From Gongronella butleri (lineage: Eukaryota; Mucoromycota; Mucoromycetes; Mucorales; Cunninghamellaceae), in assembly GCA_025201375.1 (NCBI GenBank), contig JAIWZP010000005.1:806001-870000 (forward strand): DNA of 64,000 nt, read 5' to 3'. This document shows, in pieces, positions 10,702 to 21,933 of this stretch. The notes beneath the pieces are model-generated. The model worked only from the letters and a program-made list of their open reading frames with translations, ran no database searches and had not been told where the DNA came from. Both the position numbers and the translations under genes were made by a program. Numbering within the stretch: position 1 is the first letter of the stretch; every line of letters begins with the position of its first letter.

Positions 10702-13700
10702 ACGACTCATTTCCTCTTGTTTTATTTTAAAAAAGGACGCATTATCACCACATGATTAGCGAATTAGTGCACCAGGTGGTGATGGATCGACGCAGCAGCT
10801 TGGCCAAGGAAGGGTTCAGCTCCAATTACGGCATTTCCGTCGGCCAGCTTATCCAGAAATTCGGCGACCTCGATCGCCTGCGCGCGCTGGAGGCGCAAGA
10901 GGCTGAATTGCGCGAACAGGTGATCCGCCTCACCGCCGAAAACAAGGAATTGCGCACGCAAATCCAATATCCCGGCTCCACTGCCACAGCGGATACATCA
11001 GCCACCACCGATGGCTCATTGACGCGACGTACGTGCTTTTTCAACTGGAACAAAGTATTGCTAAACGCGTCTATTTTTTTTTTTTTTTTGCTCTTCTAGG
11101 TGCCGGCACGCTCAATCTCAAGATGGAAAACGCGAGTTTGCGCGCACTGCTGCGCACGTCGCGCAATACCATCGCCAATCTACAACAGCAATTGGCTTTG
11201 CAGCAAGACGACGAAAGTGTTGATGGTGCCGCGCCATCCAAAACACCGCTGGTCGTTGGCCAGGACTGGAAATTCAGCAAGCCGCAACCGTCATTGCCCG
11301 TAAGTTACATTTTTTTTTCACCCTTGCTCCCCACCCCTCTCCCCCGAATTCATTGTTTCCTGACTATTGATGTCATGCCCTTTTTTGTCTCGTTGGTGCT
11401 AGGGACCCGACACCACCGCAACACAAGGTAAGACACACTGTCCCACGCGTTTCTCCTTTTTTTTTTTTTTTTTTTGCTTTGCACGCAATTTGGGGGGTAC
11501 TCAGCTGCCCTTTGCTTTTTTTATCGCCCTTGGTTGCTGCCAAAACAGGCGCGGCGACGACCACAACAGGTAAGGTTTCAAAAAGAGAGTCAATTTCGTG
11601 CATAATGACTAAAATTTGCTCTTCATCTAGGTACAGATGCGCCCTCGAACACTGCAAGCAATGTGCCGCCGCCCCCTCCTCCACCTCCAGGTAAAAAAAA
11701 AAAAATCAAGATGCAATGCTGCCAAATGAAATAGGCAAAATAAAAAAAAATCTCGCCCCGCTCATTTCCCTTTTTTTTATTGTCTTTGACGATCTTTTAG
11801 TTCCAGAATCCATGGCCAATGCGAATGACGTTGCCCCGCCACCAGGTACGTGACACACGTTAATTAGCAACAATTGGGCCGATTGACCAAACATTCCCTT
11901 TTTTAGGCAACGCGCCACCACCAGCCCCTCCCCCACGTAAGCGCGCCGTCCCCCCCCCATTTCACTCGCACCGTGTCTCATCTTTTACCTTTTTCTTAAT
12001 TAGCCCCAGTTGCTGGCATCCCTCCTCCTCCTCCACCCCCTCCAGGTAAACACGCGCGTCAATGGCGTGATCTTTTTTTATTTCTCTTTGCTGACGCGCT
12101 TTTTATTAGGTGGCGCTGGCATCCCTCCTCCTCCGCCTCCCCCTCCTCCTCCTGGTGGCGCCGGTATCCCTCCACCTCCACCACCACCTCCTCCTCCAGG
12201 TAAAAACAATTGGCACGCGCTGCGTTTTTGTTTTTTCGTTACTGACGCGTCATGTTTAGGCGGCGCGCGTGTGCCCCCAACTCCTCCACCCCCTCCTGGT
12301 GGCCCTGGTGTGCCTCCTCCACCTCCTCCACCTCCTGGCGGCCCTGGTGCGCCTCCACCTCCTCCACCGCCACCAGGTAAAACAGGGTTTTGGTTTTTCA
12401 TTTGAAACGCGCCCTGACGCGTCTTTTTCTCATTTTTTTCTTTTTTTGTTGTTGCCAGGTGCCGGTGGTCCGCGCTTGCCTACGGCGCCTCTTGGTCCTG
12501 TGCGCAAGGAGCTGCGGCATTACCCCGAGATTAAGCTCAAAAACCTTCAATGGCAAAAGATGGACGCGCGCAACGTGGAAAAGACGGTGTGGAAGGCTCA
12601 GGTCGTAGACGAATCCGCGCTCGAGGACTCGCTGGACGACAAGGGCGTCTTTGCAAGCATCCAGGAACTGTTCCCTGCCAAAACAAACACGTTCTTTGAG
12701 CGCCGCTTGGCCAAAAAGGTCGAGGACAAAAAGGACGCTGTCCATTTCCTTACAAAGGACAAGGCAAAGAGCATCAGTAAGTAATTGAAAAAAAAGGAGA
12801 AAAAGGAAAGAAAAAATAGAAACTGCAGCACATCATGTCAATCTACTTTAATCCTTGTATTAATCATGCCTTTTTTCAACAGGCATTGCTGTGCTGCCGC
12901 GCGCCAACAAGCACGCAGATTCGTTTGAGCAGGTCAAGCGCGAGATCATGGCCGTCAATGACGATCTGTGCACAGACACGTTCCTCAGCAACTTGATTGC
13001 CTTTGTGCCCGACAAAAAGGACGATATCAAGCTAATGGAAAAGTACTTGAAATCATACCCCGAAAACATCGACGAGCTCGCGGAACCGGATCAATTCACT
13101 ATCATCGTAAGCAAGCCTTGTTTTGTTATGTGTAAAACAAAAAGTGTTTATTTTTGCCTGTTTTCCTTTTGTAGATGATGTCCATGTACCGATACGAACA
13201 ACGCCTGCAATTCATGCTGTTCCGTGTCCAATTCTGGGAACGCTATGACCAATTGACAAAGGTAAACGAGGCGGCAAAAATGAGGGCAAACCTTACGAAA
13301 AAGAGCACGTCTCACCCCCCTTTTTTTTTTATTCTTATAGAATATGACCATTGTGCTGGACGTGTCCGACGCGTTGAAGAAGTCGACGCATTTCCAAGAG
13401 CTGCTATGCGTAAGTCTTGTCTGTCTGTGGCCTCATGGCGCGGCTCAAATGGATCGTAAATCGACTGAAACGCGCCTTTTTTTTTCCAATAGATTATCCT
13501 CATTCTTGGCAATTACATGAACGGCAGCAGCTTGCAGGGCGGTGCATTTGGTATGCGCATTGCGAGCATCAACAAGGTACGGCTGCTCCCCTCCCCCTCT
13601 ATCCGTAATGGTTCCAATGACGCGTATTTTTGTTCTTTTTAGCTAATTGACACACGTGCATCCAACACGTCGTCCATGACACTGCTGCACGTGCTCACCG

Positions 13701-14680
13701 GTGTGGTGCGCCGCGATTACCCGCACATCCTCGGGTTCCTGGACGATTTGGAGGACGCACCACAAGCAGCAAGAAGTAAAAAGCGATAAAAACGAAGGAA
13801 AAAACAAAAAAGAAAAGCAGGCGCCTTTGGCTAATCCATTCTCTTTCCTGTGATTAGTCATGGCCAGCCTCAATGACATGGTGCAACAGTACACGGATAT
13901 GCGTCAAAATTTGAAGCAGCTTGCGCTTGAGCTCGGGACGCAATGGCAGCCCGAGGATGTGGTGCTTGAAAAGGGCGACCGGTTTGCCAAGGTGATGACG
14001 GAACTCCAGGAGAACGCGCAGCAGCGATTCGAGTCGCTCGAGACGCTGTATCTCAACATGGACGCCACGTGGAAGGAGGTCATGGTCTTTTACGGTGAAA
14101 ATCCAAAGGTGATGCGCCCAGACGACTTTTTCGGCACCATTGCGCAGTTTGTGCGCTCGTGGAAGGACGCCGCCATTGCAGAGGAAAAGCACCAGCAGCG
14201 TGTCCAGCGCGAGGAGAAACGCAAACGCGAGGAAGAAGAACGCAAACTGCGCGCGGAAAAGAAGATGCAGCAAAAACTCCTTGCACAACAGCAGCAGCAA
14301 CAGCAACAGACACAGCTCACCGCCGAACCAGGCACACCACGCGTCACCGCCGTCGACATTGGCGAAGGTAAAACAGATAAAAAAATCGTGTCGCGTGGAA
14401 AAAAAAGAAAAAAAAGCGTGTCGATCCCTTTTTTCTTACTCTTTTTGCGTTTGTTGTAGACGCGAGCACGGGCACCGAAGCGGACCGCAACATGATGGAT
14501 GATTTGCTTGCCAAGCTGCGCGAGGGCGACGATCTCAAGCCTCAAAAGCGCGGTGCGCGCCGCTCAGGCCGCCGCCAGAGGTCGTCAACACGCCGTCAAT
14601 CGTCGTCCGCCATTGATAATGAAGTAGAAAATACCTTGTCTGCCGAGGCTTTGCTAAAGTCGCTGCAGACGGCATCATGA
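8779..14680 (+). CDS. Diaphanous-type formin (Bni1/SepA/For family)
   Basis: This actin nucleator and elongator acts in polarised growth, septation and cable assembly. Twenty-four exons join in phase to about 1351 codons: 8779-8839, 8909-9045, 9154-9611, 9677-9824, 9909-10241, 10310-10659, 10736-11028, 11100-11299, 11403-11427, 11549-11569, 11631-11690, 11801-11845, 11907-11936, 12004-12045, 12110-12199, 12260-12376, 12459-12776, 12883-13106, 13175-13261, 13341-13409, 13493-13576, 13643-13775, 13858-14367 and 14460-14680. The Rho-binding and FH3 region spans about residues 30-590, with IDAMFEKML and then RASMLAWDSNKKW. A coiled coil follows (610-700). The proline-rich FH1 domain (about 700-803) is built from small exons. 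FH2 starts near 804 (LKNLQWQKMD, later ILGNYMNG). The end is a charged coiled coil and a basic tail with RRSGRRQRSS, a likely autoregulatory region. Family is certain; mini-exon borders are hand-made. Confidence 0.92.
11403..12376 (+). other. Eight consecutive phase-1 mini-exons spanning the formin FH1 domain
   Basis: Exons of 25, 21, 60, 45, 30, 42, 90 and 117 nt follow one another. After the first, all have lengths divisible by three and are bounded by phase-1 introns. Those from 11631 onward end in Pro-Pro-G/gt or Pro-Pro-X/gt. Several begin with the codons for GGAGIPPPP or GGARVPP, so they look like exon duplicates. Any of the symmetric exons could be skipped without a frameshift. Confidence 0.8.
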
Positions 14681-16751
14681 TCCCTTTTTTTTTCCCACTT
14701 GAAATATATCTTTAATATGAAGCTAGCCTTTAAAACTTGCTCTTCCTTGCTAAAACCACTTGGCGTCTTTGGGTCGTCCCCTAAACTTGGAGGAATGATG
14801 GGCATACAAAAGTACTGCAAAGTGGCGAAATCGTCACTGGAATCAAACTTTTAGCATTCCATAAATTGGCGATTTGGTGTTTTTTCTTGATCATTTCACG
14901 ATGACTCTCGCCAGTGCTCTCAACTTGACAAGATCTTATGGATGTCACTGAGGGGAGACCAAATTCAAATTTGATTGAGATCGAGTCCCCGGAGCGCCAG
15001 CAATCGCTAATTGGCATGTTCTGAGAGAGTTGATGCATTGCACAATGCCTTCCAAGCCAATGTGCATCAATCTTACTGCGGATGTTTTGGGCAGGTGCAA
15101 TCGTAGTCGCGCGCTGTGCTGTGAAAAAGGAAGGTCAAGTGATGATGTAACCCCTGTAAATTGCAAATGAAGCTATTTCATCGTTTTTGGCTGTGATTTG
15201 ACAAAATAACAGCATACAGGGACCCGCTGCTCTTTTAATCATCGCTTCCATGCTTTCTCTTTCGAATGAGCTCACTTGCGTGACACTGCAGCCACTGGAT
15301 GGCGCGCTATCGCCATTTTCAAAAATCGCGACTTTTCACAGGGATACAGTTGACCCACCGGAAATCGTGTAATTTAGGTCCTCAGCTCGCCACGCCACTC
15401 AACCATATGGTGAACCGCCCTTTGTAACCGATAAAAATGCAATAAAAATCGCGTGTTCATTGACCGGTTTTGGCGTAATTTTTGTTTAAGACCATAAATT
15501 CTGCACAAGGTGATCTCGACGACGAATGACCACAGCCTATTAAAACTTGTACCATTAGAAAGAGGAGGAGTTGGCGCGTATGTAAGTGTCCATGATCAGT
15601 TAAAAATATGAATTTTGGCAAATCTAACGCGCACCAAAGTTTATTATGGATTTTGACGCGTCGTTAAAGCGCGTCAGTTTCGTCTTTTTCTGTTCATGTT
15701 TTGCATTACATCCCTGCATCTGGAGCCCCTTTTGTTGATGGACGCGTCGGCGCGGCTCTTGGAGCGCGTTCTTTCTTGCAATTCACGTCCAAAATTTAAT
15801 CGAAAATCACGGATTGCTCGCCAACGAGCAAGGCGACCTCTCGCGCTTTTGCCATTTCTCGTGGTTTCTCCATACAGTCTGTCTTGTGTGTGAGTTTGAC
15901 CTCATTCTGGGGACCCACTTTTTCAATTTTTGGTTTGGGCGCCGGAAACGACAAAATCGTGATTTGCCTGTTGCACACTCCAATGACCTGCGAGAGCTGT
16001 CAAACTGACTTTTGCCTAAGCAATCCAGCTTGCCAGTTCACGTTAAGATGCATTTCAGGACTTGGTGTTGCCTGGTCCGTGTGTTTCACTATACACTTGA
16101 GGTTTGTGTTTGCTTTTCAATCATTTAATCTACAACAACCCACTTAGAGGTCTGCAACTTGGAAGTATTCATTTTGCACGACGGACGAATTGCTGGCCTA
16201 AATTTGACACTAATTAGATCACTGGAACGCCAGCAATCTCAAATTCAAGTGCGTTTTTGGCATCTTTATGCAATTCGCCATAGAGATCATTTGCACTGAC
16301 GCGCGTCCAATGGGCTCGAAATTTTTCTGGCTTCTGTTGGACGCGAGCTGTGTTTAAAAAAAAAATGGTGATCGATCAAACTAATCCACGAGGAACAATC
16401 ACTATTGCATTGTGTATTTTATAGTGATTTTGCGGCATTGGCACGACCTTTTTTTTTTTTTTTATTTTAGTCACCCCCAAGTATGCAAATGTGACAGGCA
16501 CCAACGCCACGGGAAAGCAACCCTTTTTTTCGTTTTTGGCCTGTTCACCCCAGACAAAAAGGAGGCGATGATCAAAGAAGAGTGCGATGGTGTGCATCTC
16601 GGCCAATGAAAAAGGCGCAAGGAGCGGGGTTTGGAACACGTCGTGGGGTCCAATACCGTTTTGCAGTGAAACCGCTGCTGAATTTCTTTTCTCTTTGTCT
16701 CCTCACGCCTTTTTTTCTTTTTTTTCTAAGCTTTTTTTCGTGTTTGCTATC
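14681..16751. other. Intergenic region formin to NF-YB, occupied mainly by repeat R1
   Basis: No gene was recognised. Repeat R1 copy 2 fills most of it. The last 350 bp before the NF-YB start are pyrimidine-rich and probably hold its promoter and 5' leader. Confidence 0.6.
14962..16240 (+). repeat. Dispersed repeat family R1, copy 2, bracketed by a short direct repeat
   Basis: This is the best preserved copy. It shares ordered blocks with copy 1 (for example GATTGCTCGCCAACGAG at about 15813 and CAATTTTTGGTTTGGGCGCC at about 15925) and with copy 3 (CCAGCTTGCCAGTTCACGTT at 16026). A block of the form AAATTTGA..AGATC..GGA(G/A)CGCCAGCAATC occurs at both ends (14962-15006 and 16200-16236) in the same orientation, which may mark terminal direct repeats. 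There is no conserved open frame. The class of element is unknown. Confidence 0.7.
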
Positions 16752-17692
16752 ATGTCTGCTCATTCTGGAGACGAGGCCGATTTTGACCTGAAGGAGCAGG
16801 ACCGCTTCCTGCCCATTGCAAAGTAAGACGACACAGAGGGCCCATTGTGGCGTCATGGTTGCAGTTCATGTGTTGATCTCGTGAATGGACGCACTTTTTT
16901 TGTGTTGTTTGTTTGTTCCTCCCTTTGCTAGTGTTGCGCGTATCATGAAAAAGTCGCTGCCGGATAATGCCAAGATTGCCAAGGAAGCCAAGGAGTGCGT
17001 GCAGGAGTGTGTCTCTGAATTTATCTCGTTCATTACCAGCGAATATCCTTTTTTATCATGTTTTTGGCTTCAATGGAGGCCTGCTCGCGCCGCCCGCTAA
17101 CAACCAACCCGAATTTTATCCTTAACTCTTTCTTTTTTTTCATTACAGCGAGTGATCGATGTGCTCAGGAAAAGCGAAAGACGATCAATGGCGAGGACAT
17201 TCTGTGGGCGATGCAGTCGCTCGGCTTTGAAAATTACGCCGAAGCGCTCAAGGTGTATTTGGGCAAATACCGCGAGGTAAGCATGAGGGCCAAAAATAAA
17301 AAAAAATTAAGAAAAAACACGCGCGCACCTGCGTCCAATGGGTTTTTTTTTTTTTTGTTTTTGGCTCATGCAATCGCGCGTCTTTTAGACGACCAAGATG
17401 GACCGATCGACGACGATGAAGGACAAGGACGAGGATGCGACTGGGTCGGAACTGTTCAACGCCCAAGCTGCACAACAGGCCGTGCAAGCCGCGCAATTGC
17501 CTACATCCCTGCCGCAGGCCGACTATTACAACGGTAAAACACGTAGAAACACGCGTCAATTCGACGCGTCACAGCTTCGCGTCGTGTGGCAGGCTGTGAA
17601 AAGAGAGAGAAAGAAAGGAAAATTGGGCTCACGCATTCTTTATGATGATCTTAGCCATGCCCAACACGTTTATGGACCAAAAGACGCAATGA
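16752..17692 (+). CDS. HAP3: CCAAT-binding factor subunit NF-YB / HAP3
   Basis: This is the histone-fold subunit of the heterotrimeric CCAAT-binding transcription factor, paired with NF-YC/HAP5 and NF-YA/HAP2. Exons 16752-16822, 16932-17042, 17147-17276, 17389-17533 and 17655-17692 give 164 codons. The conserved core follows a short acidic N-terminus: [37 protein letters not shown], then [19 protein letters not shown] and [20 protein letters not shown]. The SEASD junction is made only by splicing the AT-AC intron 17043-17146; no GT-AG choice restores it. The C-terminus is short and Gln/Ala-rich and ends NTFMDQKTQ. The family is essentially certain. The gene converges on the orotate phosphoribosyltransferase gene. 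Confidence 0.95.
17043..17146 (+). other. U12-type AT-AC intron in the NF-YB gene
   Basis: The intron begins ATATCCTTTT, a perfect match to the minor-spliceosome 5' splice site ATATCCTTT. It carries ATCCTTAAC at 17118-17126, one base from the branch-site consensus TTCCTTAAC, and ends TTAC. Excision joins GA to A and gives Glu-Ala-Ser-Asp in the conserved histone fold. The branch A lies about 21 nt from the 3' splice site, slightly long for the class. Every other intron I resolved in the window is GT-AG. Confidence 0.92.
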
Positions 17693-17833
17693 GCTTTTTT
17701 TTTCATTCATTGATTCATGTCACTTATCCCCCGTTCCCCCATACTTTTTTTTTTACCTGAAAAACAATACACCCTTTTTTTCTCTTTGAACTCACTCTTT
17801 TTATGGAAAAAGCTTTGTTTTTATTTGATAAGG

Positions 17834-17866
17834 ATGCTGGGGAGGGAGGGAGGGAGGGAGGGAGAG
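17834..17866 (+). repeat. (GGGA)n microsatellite
   Basis: A run of GGAG/GGGA tetramers lies between the converging NF-YB and OPRT genes, just beyond the OPRT stop codon. Confidence 0.85.
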
Positions 17867-17870
17867 TTTT

Positions 17871-18524
17871 TTATTGCTTGATCCCGTATTGGGCCTTGTA
17901 CTCCTTCATGAGGGCAAGCTCGGCAGTGTAGGTTCCCTTTTCCTCCATGAATTCCATGATGTTGTCCATGGTGATGATGGCACGCACGGGGATGTTGTTC
18001 TTTTCCTGGACGGCCTGGATGGCGGACTTGCCAGAGCCATCGGGGGCGACCTCTGCACGATCAACGGCGACGAGGACGCCGGTCAATTGCGCCTGGTTGG
18101 CGCGGATCAGCTCGATGGACTCATTGATGGCAGTGCCGGCGGTGATCACATCGTCCACAACGACAATGCGGCCCTTCAAGGGCGTGCCCACGATGTTGCC
18201 GCCCTCGCCGTGGTCCTTTTTCTCTTTGCGGTTGAACGAATAGGGCGCATCCTGGCCGTGCTCATTGGCCAGCGCAAGCGACGTCGCACACACCAACGGA
18301 ATGCCCTTGTACGCAGGGCCAAACAGCACGTCGTACGGAAGACCCGCGTCCACAAGCGCAGCGGCGTAAAAGCGGCCAATGGCACCAAGCGTCTTGCCGC
18401 TGTTAAACAGACCCGCATTGAAGAAATATGGCGACACGCGCCCACTCTTCAGCACAAAAGAGCCAAACTTGAGCACCTCGTTCTCGAGAGCAAATTCAAT
18501 AAATTCACGCTGATAAGCCTTCAT
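17871..18524 (-). CDS. URA5: Orotate phosphoribosyltransferase
   Basis: The enzyme makes orotidine 5'-monophosphate from orotate and PRPP, the fifth step of de novo pyrimidine synthesis, in the cytosol. It is one uninterrupted exon of 217 codons, the normal length for the monofunctional fungal enzyme. It starts [20 protein letters not shown] and contains [14 protein letters not shown], the catalytic-loop region around [14 protein letters not shown], and the PRPP-binding motif [12 protein letters not shown] at about residues 121-132. Upstream in-frame ATGs would add a low-complexity hydrophobic leader from an A/T-rich tract, so the ATG at 18524 is preferred. The absence of introns is unusual beside its neighbours. 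Confidence 0.96.
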   Translation of the reverse strand: MKAYQREFIEFALENEVLKFGSFVLKSGRVSPYFFNAGLFNSGKTLGAIGRFYAAALVDAGLPYDVLFGPAYKGIPLVCATSLALANEHGQDAPYSFNRKEKKDHGEGGNIVGTPLKGRIVVVDDVITAGTAINESIELIRANQAQLTGVLVAVDRAEVAPDGSGKSAIQAVQEKNNIPVRAIITMDNIMEFMEEKGTYTAELALMKEYKAQYGIKQ

Positions 18525-18535
18525 GATTTCATAGT

Positions 18536-18567
<32 letters not shown>

Positions 18568-18801
18568 GAAAAAAAGAGAAAAAGAGAAGAAGAAAAGCAG
18601 AAAAAAGAGATGGGCATTACCAAAACCCATTTTATAAAAAAATATTTCACACTCAGCGTGCCGCCTTAGTGGCTGAGGGGGACGCCAACTGCGGACATAT
18701 GGTAAAGGACACCCACTGGATTTTTTTTTTTTTTGTTTATATAACATTGGAACATTAAAAAGAAAGGGAATAATCAGGGTTCAAATAAAATAAAAATGGG
18801 A

Positions 18802-21800
18802 TCACGCCTTTTGAGAGGGATGGGTAGCTTGCATGACGAGTAGACTTGAATTGACGCTGGATGAGATGAGGTCAAAGGCGAGAGCGCCGAGGGCGACCTT
18901 GAATTCCTTGCTGTACACGGTGCCTGGGGTGCCCAATGGGGTGGCGAGTGTGGAGGTATGTGGGGCCAATTCCTTGCGGCGACCGAGGACAATGATATCG
19001 TGCTTGCCGAGGGGTGTGTCCTGGCTGTGGATGACGCCATGCGCTGACATATCCTCGACAGATTGCAGAACAACGTTGGTTTCTTGATTGGACACGTCAA
19101 ACAGGCCATCCAAGAACGCATTGTTGTCCTCGAGCGTGGCCATGCCTACGCTAGGCGACAAATATGTTTTAATTGCCTGAGGAGTCGCGTACTGCGGCAA
19201 ATTCTTGATGTCTTGGTCGCCTGATGCGGACGACGACGCACTGGGGCGGTGGCGCAGCACAATGACCGTCGCGTGGCGATAGACTTGCATGCGCAAGGCA
19301 AACAACACAGCAAGACGGTCGTCCTTGCCGCCCAAAAAGGGCACAATCACCTTGACGGCCGTCGCGTGCTGCAATTGCACATTGTCGCCATCGCGAATCT
19401 GCCCAAACCCGCGGTCCAAAAACAGGCCAACAGACACATTGTCGAGTGCAAACGCGTGTGTCGCAAATTCGGCGTCTGGCAATTGGTAAGCAGACGACGC
19501 GGTAGGCGTCTCAAAGGGAAACCCATCCGTACGATGCTTGTCCGTGCTGAGTGAATTGGGCTGCCATGGCAAAAGAACCATGTCCGCATCAACCGAGCTG
19601 GCCGCATCACCCACACGGCGTGCAAAGTCGTGAACCGCCGCAAAATCCATCGAAGTCGTCAATCGGATTCCAATCAAACTGCTGAACGTGCGAATCACGC
19701 TCAAAACAGGGTCGCGACGCTGCGTCTCCTTGATGTCCTGGATCTTCATCACGTCCGACGGTCGCTGTGTCAACTCAAGCAGGCGCACCGCGTGAATATG
19801 CGGCGACGTCTTGAGATTGTCGTCGTCACGCTTCAACAAACGGATCAGCGCCATCACAGACGGCACCGTCTCAAGCCGGTTCAGCACCGTCACAAGCGTG
19901 AATCGATCGCTCGCCATGGCAATCGCAAGCGACGCGTCTGCAGTGCTGAAATGGCTCTCTTCAAGACCCTTGACGCTCGCCTTGTCGTCCGAATCAATCG
20001 TCGTCGGTGTCTCATCCTCCTTGCGAATAATCGGATGACGCAAGTGGTAGTCTGAGCCCAGCACCTTGATCACAGTAGGCGTCGTCTGATGATGGAAAAA
20101 AAAGGAAAAATGAGGAAAATCGACGAAAAACCGATCGCCAATGCCTAACTTACCATGAAGGTCGTAATCAAGGCCATCACCACAAGAATCACAAACACTG
20201 TTTGGTACACAAAAGATAAAAAGGTCACCAGTAAGTCATGTGTGCTTGTATTTTTTTTTTTCGTGAATCTTTTTTTTTTTTTTTTGTAGAGTTCATACCT
20301 TGGTCATTCAGGACGCCTGCGTCGTGGCCAATGTTCAGAACAATCAATTCGACCAAGCTGTGATGATAAAAAAAAAATGTGAGCCATTGGCTGCACACGA
20401 TGGCCGCGTTTGTCGATGTTTTTTTACCCTTTGCAGTTCATCAAAAAGCCAACAGCAAGAGATTGACGCCATTTCATGCCAGTGAAGCGCGCAGCAAGTG
20501 TACACCCCGTGATCTTGCCGAAACACGCGACAAAGATCGTAAGGAACACGTAGCCCCACACAACACCGCTGTCCAGCAAGCCAATTTGTGTCTTGAGGCC
20601 AGAGAGCGTGAAATACTAAGAGTGTGCAAGGGAGCACAAATTGCGACGAGATGAGCTTGGTCGTTTTTTTTTTTTTTAAAAAAAAAGGGGGGATCTTACA
20701 AGAGGCAAAAACACAATGTTGACAACATCTTCGATTTTTTCTGTAATGCGGATGGGCAGATTGGCCTCGCGCGGGATGACAATGCCGGCCAAGGCGCCGC
20801 CAAAGATAGGGTGGACACCAATGATGCTGGTGACAAACGCGGCTGCAAGCACCATGAGCAGCGTCACGGTCATGAGCAATGGTGTGGGTCCATTGTCAAA
20901 GGAACCCGTGTACACGCACAACTTGTAGTACAGCGGCTTGATCACAAAGATTAGGAACAGCGCAAATCCAAGCAGCGTCAAAAACACATAAAGCGCAACA
21001 ATACCGCCCGTCGAGTTCAAAAGTGCAACAACAAGGGCAAGCAAAATCCTGAGCGCGTAAAAAAAAAAAAAATTGAGCACCCCGATCACGTGTTTTCATT
21101 TCTTTATCATTTTTACCATGCTGTGCAGTCATTGAGCAAGCCTGCGCCCATCGTGATCACGCCGACATCCGTGCCCAGGAGCTTCAACTCCGCAAGAATA
21201 CGCGCAAGTACAGGGAAAGCCTATAAATTGTTTCAAAAAAAAGTGAGATGGCGCGGTCAATTGAGGTGCCCAAGCTCCTTTTCCAGCCTTACCGTGATTG
21301 CAATAGCCACGCCTAAAAAGAGGACAAAGCTGCCAAAGGGCACGGACGGGTCGTTTTGTAGGTGATAGAGACCGAGCGACACGGCGGCGCCAAGGCCAAA
21401 GGGCAGCGCCATACCAACGACCGCGACGGCCACGGGCTTTTTCCAGTCATGGCGCACAATTGACAGCTCAATCTCCATGCCCACCTGGAACAAGAAGAAA
21501 ACGAGGCCCAGCGTCGCGATCAAATTGATAAATGGAAGCGATTGCGTAGGGAAAATCGCATTCATGTATCCTGGAATCCGTCCCATCACCGACGGTCCAA
21601 GAATAATGCCAGCAATCACTACAATCGGACAAAAAAAAAAGGGCAAGGCAATCGTTAGCCTCTGGCACAACCATGTGCCCAAATCCTTACCTTCCGAGAT
21701 CACACGTGGTTGGCGGAAATAGCCCAAGGGAATCGCAACCAAGCGACAGAAAATAAGGATGATGCTCGCCTAAAAAAAAAAAGAGTGCATGTGTCAATGC

Positions 21801-21933
21801 AATGGCCGTGCACAAATAAGTCTGCAGCTTTTTTTTTTACCTGAATGATGAACAATGTAATGGGATCAGCGGGATTGAATGCCGCAGGATTCATCCCGGA
21901 AAAAACACCTGCTTGAGGTGCGGCGAGAGGCAT
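18802..21933 (-). CDS. KHA1: K+/H+ antiporter, CPA2 family (Kha1-like)
   Basis: This monovalent cation/proton antiporter probably acts in Golgi or endosomal membranes for pH and K+ homeostasis. Exons in coding order are 21933-21841, 21769-21691, 21619-21303, 21220-21117, 21048-20700, 20615-20428, 20357-20299, 20197-20154 and 20085-18802, giving 838 codons; yeast Kha1 is of similar size. Family motifs are [60 protein letters not shown] nearby, IFGGALAGI and [19 protein letters not shown]. Each of these spans or abuts a splice junction, which supports the exon joins. The last exon encodes a long soluble C-terminal domain of about 415 residues. The pair of URA5 and this gene lies head to tail about 280 bp apart. 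Confidence 0.93.

Noticed and set aside
12078..12401. Poly-Gly minus-strand frame
   Set aside because: Antisense of the formin polyproline exons.
17874..18758. 294-residue plus-strand open frame
   Set aside because: It is the antisense shadow of the orotate phosphoribosyltransferase gene, whose PRPP motif and length are unambiguous on the minus strand.
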